Below, one piece after another: positions 35,718 through 47,596 of a stretch of DNA of 64,000 nucleotides. The notes beneath the pieces are model-generated. The model was given only the letters and a program-made list of their open reading frames with translations. It had not been told where the DNA came from and made no database searches. Each line of letters opens with the position of its first letter. Position 1 is the first letter of the stretch. The translations under genes were made by a program, and so were the position numbers. The DNA is taken from positions 20,835,400 through 20,899,399 of the forward strand of contig CM049322.1 in NCBI GenBank assembly GCA_026874595.1, in the 5' to 3' direction. The DNA is from Sipunculus nudus (taxonomy: Eukaryota; Annelida; Sipuncula; Golfingiida; Sipunculidae).

Positions 35718-35889
35718 TCTAGTCAAACATTCTTAGTCATACGTCTTTTTTCTATACACAATTTTATTTTATCATTTCTTGTTTCATGTGTTTGTTTTAG
35801 CAAGCCAGTCTAGCCAAATACTATTGTATGTGATGATCTTATTACATATATATAGCAATAAACTATATCTTATCTTATCTTATCTTATC
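35718..35889 (+). mobile_element. LINE 3' UTR with (ATCTT)n tail
   Basis: The remnant is followed by about 150 bp of AT-rich sequence ending in four to five copies of a pentanucleotide (ATCTT, about 35866-35889). Simple-repeat tails instead of poly(A) are seen in several LINE clades; the clade is not assigned. Confidence 0.55.
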
Positions 35890-36129
35890 CATAGGTTGAT
35901 TATGGTCCTGGTAATATGCCGCATCAGTTCACACACACTGCTGACGGTGGTATATTATAAAGGATCTACGTATATATGACGGTTCTCTAGTTATAAATAA
36001 CGGTATGCATAAACGGTTCAGTTAAAATGCTGCATTCTGAGGCTTTTTTTTTATCTCTAAGTTCACAATATGTAGTAACGTACCATTTGTTTATTTACTT
36101 TTGGTACACTATGCTGTTGATTCAGAATG

Positions 36130-37265
36130 GTTCTTTGGGTTTTTATATACGTGGAATTCGTGGGTGATTTTTATCCACGAAATTAAAACCCCAACGATCA
36201 TTTAGTTTAAAAGTCAATTTTTTTAAAGTCCGTCGACCCTGTGTGCACATTGAGTTATGACATGGTGATTGCCCGCTGTCACCGTCAATGCTATCGGTGG
36301 TATTGGTCAATAAAACGCACAGAAAGCGAGATGTAGCCTATAAATAAAAAAAAAAATACTTAATAAATTTTATTTTGTAAGGAAAGATATTTAGTTTTCC
36401 CTTGGGTTGAGAAAAAGTATCAAGATTTCAGCAGTGTCAGACTTTCAACTTGTACCGGTGACGGTTTGAAAGGCGTATGCACTACCATACATTGGTGGGT
36501 GTGGACTTGCTCTCTTTCATAATATCTCGCTAAGCGTCGTAGTTAAAGGTCATTTTTTCTGCTCATCGTATTTTTTATGGTTTGATAGAGAAATGTCATT
36601 TTCAATTGAATTAACTAAAGTAGACACTGATCTTTTTTATTAATCATGTTGGATGCCGGTGATGACAGGCTTAGCCGACTCGTAGATGATGCGACCGAGT
36701 GGCGAGTGACCGCCCCTCTGCATGGTTTCTGGCACAAGTACGTGCGATGTTTGGGGCAGACAGATAACTGCACCCTGTAAACAAGGCAACACCACTCTAT
36801 AGCTGTATCCCATTAATGACTGGCCAAATAAGAAGAGCTAAACCGTGTTGCAGAGTGCGCCGGGCCGCGCCGGGACTTGCTCTCATTAACCTAGTAATGC
36901 ATGACTTCATTTGATGGACTCAGGTGGAATTATCCCTGAGAAATCTATCGAGATTTATCTAAATATTTTCACCCAGGATTTCGATAAGTCAAACGATATA
37001 TTACCTGTTATGTCATTGAGTCAACACCGAATTGCATATATGGGAATTGCATGGATCTGACATATAATTTAATGAGTCTTAAAGTATTAAATTTTCAGTG
37101 CATTTTTACCGAAGAATCACCGATCTTTGTCTTATTTTCAGGTCTGTTCACAAATGAATTTTGATAAAATCCATAACCAGGAACGATTGATCCACGAACG
37201 TTTTATCCCAACGAATACTGTTTAAGGTCAAAACCACGAAATTTTAAACAGACGATATTTTCTGG
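36130..37265. other. Non-coding, with paired CCACGAAAT words
   Basis: ATCCACGAAATTAAAACCCC (about 36173) and ATCCACGAACGTTTTATCCC (about 37190), with further CCACGAAATTTTA words near 37234, suggest one degraded dispersed repeat. GC-rich words near 36860 (GCCGGGCCGCGCCGGG) form a palindrome. No gene. Confidence 0.4.
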
Positions 37266-37270
37266 ATCCA

Positions 37271-37640
37271 CAGTATATAGAAACGTACAATCAGTTTATT
37301 TCATTTGGTACACAATATATAGCCACGTACAATCAGTTTATTTCATTTGGTACACAATATATAGCCACGTACCATCAGTTTATTTCATTTGGTACACAAT
37401 ATATAGCCACGTACCATCAGTTTATTTCATTTGGTACACAATATATAGCCACGTACCATCAGTTTATTTCATTTGGTACACAATATATAGCCACGTACCA
37501 TCAGATTATTTCATTTGGTACACAATATATAGCCACGTACCATCAGTTTATTTCATTTGGTACACAAAATATAGCCACGTACCATCAGTTTATTTCATTT
37601 GGTATACAATATATAGCAGCGTACCATCAGATTATTTCAT
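37271..37640 (+). repeat. 42-bp tandem repeat, about 9 copies
   Basis: The words AGCCACGTACCATCAGTTTA and TTTCATTTGGTACACAATAT alternate with an exact 42-bp period (e.g. AGCCAC at 37321 and 37363). Edge copies are diverged (AAACGTACAATCAG left, CAGATTATTTCATTTG right). No coding frame. Confidence 0.95.
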
Positions 37641-37949
37641 TTGTAACGATAAAGATAATGGAAATTACTGGGTCACACCCGGCCGTGATTTTTTTTATAT
37701 CATGAGCAGCATGTTATTCTCATAAGAAATGTCCAGCCTCCGATTTACTGCGGGATTTGTAGATAGGGAATACACACTGAAAATTGTTTTTCTTCAATGC
37801 TTTAATTCCCTCCAGGATTACCTTCATTTGGTAGACAGAGATAAAATATAGAGCTCTTTACTATGTAGTTATTGTATTAAAAACTTCTGTAATTATAAGA
37901 TCACCTAACCTTGGCTTCCAGCTCTCCGTCACTGGCAGGAACATGATGC

Positions 37950-38135
37950 TCTGTAGAAATGTGGACCGGACCGCCACAGCGGTACGTTTCTGGTCCGGTC
38001 CAGCTGTAGGCGGTCCGGTACAAAAGGTGGACCTGTCCATGCGGTCCGGTCCATTTATTTAATTAAAATAAAAAAAATACTTAAAATTATAAATAAAATT
38101 ATTAATAAAATAAAATTATTCAAGCTGACGCAAAT

Positions 38136-38183
<48 letters not shown>

Positions 38184-38490
38184 TAATTAATTAATTCTTT
38201 AACAAGCTGACCCCACCGACCCCCTTTATTCTATTTCTAACCTAGCTAGAACATCTTGCTCGAATCAAAATTTCTGCAAGTGGTTCTGGTACATATGTTT
38301 TGGTTTAAAGAGTTTTTACTTATAAGTTACCTACAAAAAAAGCCCGTTGTCCAGTAGTACAAACCACTGAATTTTAGAAGGGGCGGTCCGGATTGGTCTT
38401 GACCCGGACCGGTCCATGGGTAGGCGGTGCAGTATTTTGAGATACCGTTCCTGTCCGGTCTAAATTTTTCGGCTTTGGTCCGGACAACTC
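37950..38490. mobile_element. GGTCCGG-rich element with inverted ends
   Basis: Blocks at about 37958-38055 (GGACCGGACCGCC, GGCGGTCCGGT) and about 38382-38485 (GGCGGTCCGG, CCGGACCGGTCC, CCTGTCCGGTC) are partly inverted copies around an AT-rich core with (AAT)n (38139-38183). It is probably a non-autonomous DNA transposon; its termini are unclear. Confidence 0.45.
38139..38183. repeat. (AAT)n microsatellite
   Basis: About 15 AAT/TAA units, followed by (AATT)n. Confidence 0.95.
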
Positions 38491-39117
38491 CTCTGATGCC
38501 CTATATGACCATTTTATCACCAGCTCTATGACATACAGCATGACCATTTATAGGTAGATTAGTCGTGTACTGTGAGTACATCACGACTCTCATGTCTTTA
38601 AAAAATGGAAAAGAAGAACACTGCCTCGAAAACCTTTCCCAGTGGAATTTTGGCACCAAGCCCCTTCAATAAACTTCTTGGTGGCACCCGTAGCAACACG
38701 GCTAGGCGCTTAATCATGATCTTCTACATTTCCCGGGGATCTAGGTTAACACGCACACTGTGTTGAGCTATTGGCTATTTGCGTGATTCTAAGCTTAGCT
38801 GACAAGTGGTTGAATATAAGCTATTGGAAAAGTGTGAACATTGTTGTTACCTCACATTACTTATTTATTTATATGTGTTTGTGGTGTTGTTGGATTTTTA
38901 TATATGTAGTCTTCAAATTGAAAAAAAGTTCATAATATTTATACTAGACGGTATGTTCTAAGGTAATATGACTTTTTACACTTGTAACATGTACAAAAAA
39001 AACACAAATAAATGTGATTCTAAATATAAGGAAATCTAGCTTGCTGATCTCACCCCATCTCTAAGAAAGAACGCTTAGTATCAAAACACTGATAAAAGCC
39101 TCATTTTAACCACTTTA

Positions 39118-39475
39118 AACGCTGGCCATGACAACCCGACTCAGTAGGCAATCAAATGATTGGGTTGGTAAGTCACTCGAGTCGTGATTCAAGTAATGTC
39201 GAGGAATGTATCGCAATCTTCTTGCATCAGGTTGCATTCATATTGTGGTAAATAGCCCATAATCTCAATATTATGTTAAGAATGATAAATTAACAAAACA
39301 GTATACATGTGAGCTCACAACCCAAACTGAAACACCGTCTCCATGGACACGGGTCATTTCCTGGACCGCCTGCAAGCTGCCTGCGTCCTGTAACCCGTGC
39401 GAGTCATGCTTGTGTTCATGCGGTCATAAATTCAACAAACATGCCGAGGGGTTTACCAATGTGATGGGTTAAAAC
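39118..39475 (+). repeat. Dispersed repeat family A, copy 2
   Basis: Same-orientation partner of 1168-1545, about 340 bp. It is more CpG-containing than copy 1 (CCGACTCAG, GTAACCCGTGCGAG), where many CpGs appear as TpG/CpA, as expected of methylation decay in copy 1. Confidence 0.7.
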
Positions 39476-41395
39476 GGATCTTTCTCAGGTTTGGTATTAT
39501 TAGAAATGCTAAAGATTGGTCTGGTTCATGTTGATTGACAGTGTACCTATAGGCCATGAAGCGTTGTCAGAAATTACGAAAATATTTACATCTTCATAAA
39601 GCCTTATAAAGCGTTCCTCAGATTTAGATGTAATGACAGTAATCTGGTCGTAATGCCAGAGGGTCGATATGACGCTATTTAAACGCTCAAACGAGTTTGA
39701 GTGTTTAAAACTAAACACATTAATGTAATGTTACATTTTTTTCATCAGACAAAGTCGGGGGATACTATGGTTACATGACGGTCCCGCCGCCGCCCACACA
39801 GAAAACTCTTGTGAGCGAGATAACTCAAAAATATTTAACGGATCTTTATCACATTTTGCATGTGTATAGATATAGGCAAGAGGACGAAGCCACTTTAAAA
39901 TTGGTCATGACCTTTGTTAGGAGAGTGACCTTGACCTTTAACAATTTCATTTGCTTAAAATTACATAAATACCTAAATATGTCAAGAAAGTTTGCATGGA
40001 TTGGTCCAAAAATCAAGGTGTCCGAAGATCTTGGATAGCCTTGTGATTTGCCGGAAACTGGTGGCGCCAACTATTACCCTTGTCTTGTGTTCGCGCCTTT
40101 AAATACCCCCATATTTGCCACTTGACAGTACTGTGAGCATTATAAGTCAAAATCTAACGGACAATTTCTTTCATATTATGAACATGTCAAGAGATGGGTT
40201 ATGGGATGAGGTCTATTTAAATATGAGTCATGACCTTTACCATAAAAGTGGCCATGACCTTGAATATTTCCATATTTGATAAAATGACACACCTCTTTGA
40301 TATCTCAAGTTTTGATAGCCATATGGATTTCAAATTTGACTTATGTATGGCCTACCACTAAAGTCAGAACCCTATAGGTTTTAGGGTTATGAGGTCAAAG
40401 GTCAAGGTCTGAGGAATCACAACTTTAAAAATATTGTGGATGCATTTTAAGCCAAACTCCTCAGACCTTTCACCTTGCACTTACTCACCTGCCAATAGAG
40501 AAAAATCCCTATCTATGTTTGCGTCACAAGGTCAAAGGTGAAGGTCACAGGGAGCGTCTGTCCAAAGATTAGTTTCCGGATGATAATTCCAGCTTGAATT
40601 GATATATGGATTTCAAACTTGAATTATATATGGCCCATCAATTAAGCAAGAATTCTATTGATTTTGGGGTATGAGGTCAAAGGTTAAAGTCATAGGACCA
40701 AATTCTTTAAAAAAAAGATTGTGGATGCATTTAAAGCAAACTTTTCACCTCAGACCTTTCATCTTGCACATATAGCTCGCCTACCAAATGAGAAAGATCC
40801 CTATCAATGTTGGGGTCACAAAGTCAAAGGTGAAGGTCACAGAAGCACTGTCCAAAGATTAGTTTCCAGATGATAATTCCAGCTCGATTTAAATATGGAT
40901 TTTAAACTTAACTTATATATGGACCATCAATAAAGTATAAAATTATACAATTTGGGGGTTATGATGTCAAAGGTCAAGGGCACAGGACCCACATCTTTAA
41001 AAAATTTAAGATGCATTTTAAGCAAAACGTTTCATCCCAGGCCTTCCGTCTTGCAAATATACTTCACCTGCCAATGACTGAAGATTCCTTTCAATTTTTG
41101 GGGTCACAAAGTCAAAGGTCAATGACATAAGAGCCATCTGTCCTCAAATCAGTGGAAACAGGATTTTGGTCAAACCCATCAGTTCTGCATCTGTTTCCCT
41201 CAAATTTGACAACAATTTCCACGAAAATGTGGAACAAGTTCAAAACATTTGTGACCTTGGCCCTGTCACGTTTCAATATATACTTCAGAAGAAGGGTGCA
41301 TATTTTAGAAGGGGGTATGCTTTATTTGTCTATGGATACTACGGCATCTCCAATGCCAGAAGTTTCTAGTCTTAATACATATTGTTTCTTGTTAG

Positions 41396-41462
41396 ATGAG
41401 AGGGTTTGACAAGATGGATTGGTTAAAGGTCGCTCTGCTCATCTTACTGGTTGCGGCAACAG
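41396..41462 (+). CDS. Ly6-A exon 1 (signal peptide)
   Basis: ATG at 41396 or 41414, a hydrophobic core [10 protein letters not shown], and the donor G|GTAGGT at 41463. Exit phase 1, so the last G pairs with CT of exon 2 to give Ala. Confidence 0.85.
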
Positions 41463-44400
41463 GTAGGTTTTTTTAACGTGTGTGCATGTGATTGCATGGG
41501 TTAATACGTACTGTGGTTACCTTTTCGCTCGCGAGGATTTCAAATTCGCGATATTCGCGAAAGGGGAATTATCTCGAAATAAAATCTTCGTAAATAAGTG
41601 ACACAGTTAAAAAGAGAAAGTTTGGCATCAGAAAGGATCCAGGGGAGGGTCCCTGGGTCCGGACCCTACCTTTTTCAGCCACCGCAATTTTTTTTAGGGT
41701 TCCAGACCATTGTTTTGTGGCCTGGACCCCCCCCCCCCTTTTCCGGACCTGGGAACCTTTTTGTATAGGTTTTGTCACAGGCCTCCTGGGTTGAACCCTT
41801 CCTTTTCTAAGTCATGGATCCAGCCCTTGACATTACGAATATAATCAGACCGTGAATGTTCAAAGAAATATTCAAAATTATATCGTATCTTTGCATTTGT
41901 TTACCATTAATATACAACGCTTCTTAGTCGAGCTGACTTTAAGTCATGCTGTGCTATAGCGATGGGTCTTTGTCTGTCGTCCTTCCGTCTGTCGGGCCGT
42001 CTGTCCGTCCATCCTGCCGTCGGGCCGTCCGTCCTTCCATTAGCAGGGCACAAATCGTAACCGTAAGGGCTAGGATCATGAACTATATGCAGTTTAAGAG
42101 GTTCTAAAAAGATCTCCCTGCAAACCTGAAATTAGGTCTTTGCGTATATTCTCCGAGTTACGGGTTGTTTTTGCTACCCGCAGAATTAATTCTTATAGCC
42201 AAAATTTTCATCCCATACCTTTGATCCTCACATTTTGCTCACTTGCCAAGTAGGAGAAGAATCCTTAAGATTTTGAGGTCACAAGTTCAAAAGTCAAGGT
42301 CACAGGATTCCCATCTTTTAAAAGGTTGTAGACACATTTCAAGCTAGACATTTCGATCCAAACCTTCCAGCATTGACATATCGCTTCTCGGCCAACAGGG
42401 GAAAGGACCTGTTGATTTTGAGATCAAAGGTCAAGTTAACAGCAACCAGTCATTTTAATGCAAACTTTTTAACCTATACCTTCCATCTGTCATATATAGC
42501 TTACGTACCAATGGAGAAGAAGCCTATTGATTTTTATTTCAAAAGTTCAGAGGTCAAGGTCACAATACTATTTTTTTCTAAATGCTTGTTAACATATTTC
42601 AAGCTAAACTTTTCATCCCACACCTTCAGTCATTCACAAATGCCTCATCTATGCACCAGTCAATTTGATTCAAACTTCACATTAATGGAACTTTTAGCTT
42701 GAAGAAATAACTTATGGATTTATGGGTCAGCTGGTCAGGAGGTTAAAGGATGCAGGTCAAAGTTATTCACATATTCGTTGCCAAGTGATTACTCTGATTT
42801 TAAGTAGTTTGTAGTTACCCATCACTCTAGAAAGAATCCAATTGATAATTTGGCAAAAGGCCGAGGTCAAAAGTCAGGGATGTTCACAATAAACACTTAC
42901 TTTGTAGACCAGCTCAATTTTTCTTTTCTTTTTTTTATATATAACCATTGCACTCTAACTGGTACATCTCTGTGTGTGGCCTGTGAGCAACATATTATTC
43001 CCTTTTGTATCAGCCCATTGAATGATAAGAATATCATTAGTGCATAGCAAAAACACTCTGCTGAGGTATTACTAAATGCTTCGGCGAAGCATTAAGCTTA
43101 TGAGAGTATTGTATTAAGGTTTAGCTACTGATTTATAAGATGATGGGAACATTTTGCAGTTTATTTTATGGAATCATAGCCATAAACTTTGTTTCCTAGA
43201 TATCTAAATATTTTCATACAAATCATCAGATATACCAGCAAGTGTTTGTTCTGATAATTTGTGGGCCTCTACCTGGATTTAAAATGGCTTTATTTGTTTG
43301 TTTTACAAGACCCTAGTGATGCTTTCTGCATTTCTTTTCTTTCAGGTTTTGCAGTTTACCTAACCTTCTGACCCTGCTAAAAAGCAAGGGGATAATTAAA
43401 AAACATTTGACTCACACTGTTTACATTTTCATGTCCATAAATCTGATTTGAAAGCTCTCGAACCTGATAATGGCGTTTGAATTGTTTTTGACATTTAATA
43501 CTGTAATATGCTTTGGAGAAACTGCCACAAGTTTGGTTTCCTATTGGAGGATGTGTGATACCAAATGTCAGACTTGTCAGAAATCCATTATGTCTGCCAG
43601 GTAGCCACCTTAGAAATCCATTTGCCAGGGCAGTTTCTGTGATTTTTTTATGTTTGGTCCCTTTTAGAGGATGTTAGTTGTCGATTTCAGACATGTCAGA
43701 AATCCAATATGGCCACCAGGTAGCCATCCTTAAATTCCCTTTGAATATATTATCCCAAGAACTGTTAAATTGAATGAAGTGGGACGTATATTAATGAATC
43801 TTGCAAAGGATTGGGTCAAAGACTTCTTTTAAAATATGACCATCATTTATGAAAGTTCAGGACAGTTTGTTTGTATTGAAGAAGAATTCATACACCAGCA
43901 CCCGTTTCTCAATAATTCATACATGGATTTGCTTGATTTTTTGCTATATGTCTTGATCTTATATTTGGCCTGTGTGCTGTTCATTATGAGACTGACAGGC
44001 GTCAAGAAACTATGGGATTAGTTCCTGATAGCTCAACAACCATATGTTTTTTTCTTAAACTATCAAGTCACTGTCATTTAACCAGACATATGAGAATATG
44101 TGTCAACAACATTGGCAAATAGGTTCTTCAAACATTTGACTGGAAGTTGTGAATCTCAGCCTATGATGTTTCAGGTAATGCTTGGCCGCCGAGCGTCATG
44201 ACCCATGGGTCATTTGTTTCTTAATGAGATTGTATGCACATAATGCTTGATATAAATATCTCAACTAACAATTAGTATACTGTGTTTATAGGTATTTTGA
44301 TTAGTGAGATCGCGATAATAACACCCTCGAAAAACACTCAAAACGTGAAAATGGCGAAATCTTAAAGGGGGCCAATCACCTTTCAAGCATGTTGAGTAAA

Positions 44401-45487
44401 AACACGAAAAATAGCTTCTTCCCTTAAAAATAAATCTGTACTTGCCAAAATATTGTCTTGAAACCGTTTGCTTACTCCTGTAAACGAGGGTTAAAAACAG
44501 TGGACCGGGCGCGATCGCAGGTGTCAACATTTACACAGTGTGTGGGGCCATGTGAAGCGTGTCAATCAGAAGATACCCTGACTGACTTGGCCAAAAAAAT
44601 ATAATACATGTTCCCGCTGGCTGAAACACCGCGTGTTACCCCTCTTTATCGGAACCTCGGTCATGCGGCCTTGTTATGGTAAACAGACGCACGTGCACTG
44701 TGTTTACCAACACTCAGAGCCATAACAAGGTGTTGAACAGCCGTATGCGAGATTAAGAGACTGTGCTGGGATGGTTCTGCTGGGAATATTATGTATAAAG
44801 CAAAACTGAACTGAGAGTGTGAAAGAATAGGCATTATATTGCCCTGATTATTACCCTTTAACGAATATTAAGTTAACCACAGTACGCAGAATGTAATATG
44901 GCACTGTTTAATCATATTTCAGCACTGTAGCTAATTTATTATTCGCAAAAGATTTAATAACTGATCATTTTTTTAATAGGAAGGATATTCAAATACCACC
45001 AACTCTCTCTCTCTGACTGAATATAAGTATGAATATATGATTATCGCGAATATGGACCACTCGCGAACATAAAAGCAACCTCAGTATTCAATATAGCTAC
45101 AAGGCAGTAACCTTGGCATTAATTTTTATTGTTTTATAAAATATTTGAGTCCATTGAGTGCATTGTTTTTATATGGTATATATATAAAAAATGAGCTTTA
45201 AATAGGAACACAAAGCTAAACATCTGGCAAAATGAAACAAAATCCAGAAAATTATTACAGACAGTTATAGTAGTTTTAGAATTCAAAGACAAAAGCAAGA
45301 TGAATATTTGTAATCTGTTAGATCCAGAGGAATATATGTACATATTAAGTGTACTGTACAAGCCTTGAAATATTGAATTATAATTGAAATAAAATCATGT
45401 GAAATCATGTTTCTTTAAACTGTATACGTTGTATTTTAATATGATTATATGTGACATGTTTTGACAAGCCTTTGCAACAAAATTTAT

Positions 45488-45582
<95 letters not shown>

Positions 45583-47182
45583 GAAAAAATTATAAATGAA
45601 CGTTCACAAAAAATATGATCATATATATATATATTTCTCTATAACATTTTAATTATGTTAGAATTCCTATGTTACAATTATCTCGAGTCAGTCTGTTTCC
45701 GCTGTAAGGATATTAATGAATTTTTCTTTATTCAATAATCAGCTGAAGGGGCGACCACGTGCTATTCATGCAAGAGCAGACATGACAAAGCATGCGGTGA
45801 CCGCTTTTCCAATTACACAAAGGTATCATGTCCAAACAAGAAATGTTACGTAAGTAAACGGTTATGTAATACATGCATGTGAGAGTGAGGATATGTATAT
45901 ACCGTATTTGACGTTATAAGCGCCCCGGGCGCTCTCATGATTGAATTTTTTTTCTAAATATTTGTTAGACCCAAAAAAGCGCCCCCCCCCCCCCCCACCC
46001 CTCCTCTGGGTCTACTATGTTCCAGTTGTGTCAGTTCTCACGATCCCTGATATTGACATTTTCGTTTGACATTGCAGCACGTTCGAGGCCTAACTGAGAA
46101 GAAAAAGAGCCCAAATGATGATTGTGTAAAAGGGAGAATTAAATGATTACTTATCAAAACGAATGCTCAGTGTATTCATCATCCTAACGCCAACATATTA
46201 CAAAAGAACGGTACTTGAATATCATATACACCTTCTCTTTATTATGCGGGACGTATTTTGCTCCTCGAAAAATGAAAGCTTTTTCAAAGATTGAAGTGGC
46301 TTAGTCTTCAGTCTTGATCGAGATTATGTAAAGATATGACTTTTAAGAGGATTATGGAGAAACATTTAGGTGCTAATTTAGGGGAAATTTCATTTCGTTA
46401 GGCAATAGTTATGCATGGGCTTTGGATAATTTCACGCCCTCAAAATCATAAAGCGAGGTAGGGAAAATAACTGTAACTACCATAGCTTTTTAGGTGATTA
46501 TCGCTCATTTCTTCCGTTTTCTAAAAAATCCATGGGGGCACTGATTACGGGAGGGGCGCTTATTACGTTAATACAATGTATATATATATATATATATAAT
46601 ATTGGTAGGGTGGCTTTGAATCCTGACACAAAAGGCGTGTTTGCCTTCAAAGCAGTGTATGCGTTTCTCTCAGCTCGTGTGTGTGTTTGTGTGTGTCAAT
46701 GTGTTGGTGTGCGTTTTTGTTCACAACATAACTCACGCAATCCTGAACGGAATATTATGTTATGAAGAGGACCTTTCCGTAATGAGCAAATTAAGATTTT
46801 GGTGTGGATCTTGAACATGACACAGATTCAGGAACATAATAAAGGAATATTCACAAATGCGCAGTCATGAATGAACCTGGGATGAGCCGAATAACTGAAT
46901 GCAAACACATGGCGGAGGCTTGCATTCCTTTAAATGCAGATTTCTGGTTACACAATGCAATTTAAGGTAACCTATAATCCGGCTTAATTTATATTTTTGT
47001 ATAGCCGTATTTTTTTGGCAAACGTCGAAATTTCACCATGTTTTTGTCCGCACTTGACTTATGATGTAGTCGAGTCCACAACGTCCAATTTGAATGCAAG
47101 TCCGAGTCCTTTAGGTTCGAGTCCAAAAATATCTTCTTTGAGTCAAAGTCATCTGGAACCTGAGTATGAATCTGAGTCCGAG

Positions 47183-47250
<68 letters not shown>

Positions 47251-47503
47251 TAAAATGAAACTTTGAGATTATCATAAACATTATGTGTTAATTTACACGT
47301 GGCTTTACATAAAGGTGCACATACATTTAGCTATCGATGCAGATCTAAAGCTTGGTATTCTTTTTTGGTATATTCTTTTTTCTTGTAATATGCTGTAAAT
47401 GCCTTTAAATAAATACCTCGACTCCGAACCGAGTCCAAATCGGAGTACCAAAAAAAGTGGAATCGAGTCTATGGTCGGAATCGGCTTCGGGTGCTTTTCC
47501 ATG

Positions 47504-47596
<93 letters not shown>

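Larger units (their letters stand above)
39890..42870 (+). repeat. AGGTCA-rich tandem repeat field
   Basis: A unit of about 280-295 bp is repeated, most clearly at 40393, 40672 and 40968, each with (G)AGGTCAAAGGT(C/T)AA(A/G)GTC or close variants and a following TTAAAA...GCATTTTAAGC block. More diverged copies lie at about 39905 (inverted, TGACCTTGACCTTT), 40535, 40820, 41108, 42290, 42420, 42550, 42740 and 42860. AGGTCA is the half-site of nuclear receptors and TCAAGGTCA is the extended monomer site of the FTZ-F1/ERR class (established knowledge). Any regulatory role is inference. Ly6-A exon 1 lies inside the field. Confidence 0.75.

Noticed and set aside
37271-37640. CRISPR-like array
   Set aside because: The repeats are contiguous with no unique spacers, and the window is eukaryotic.
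43346-43372. Possible alternative last exon of Ly6-A after TTTCTTTTCTTTCAG
   Set aside because: The acceptor is good, but the frame gives only about eight residues before a stop. More likely a chance site or cryptic acceptor.
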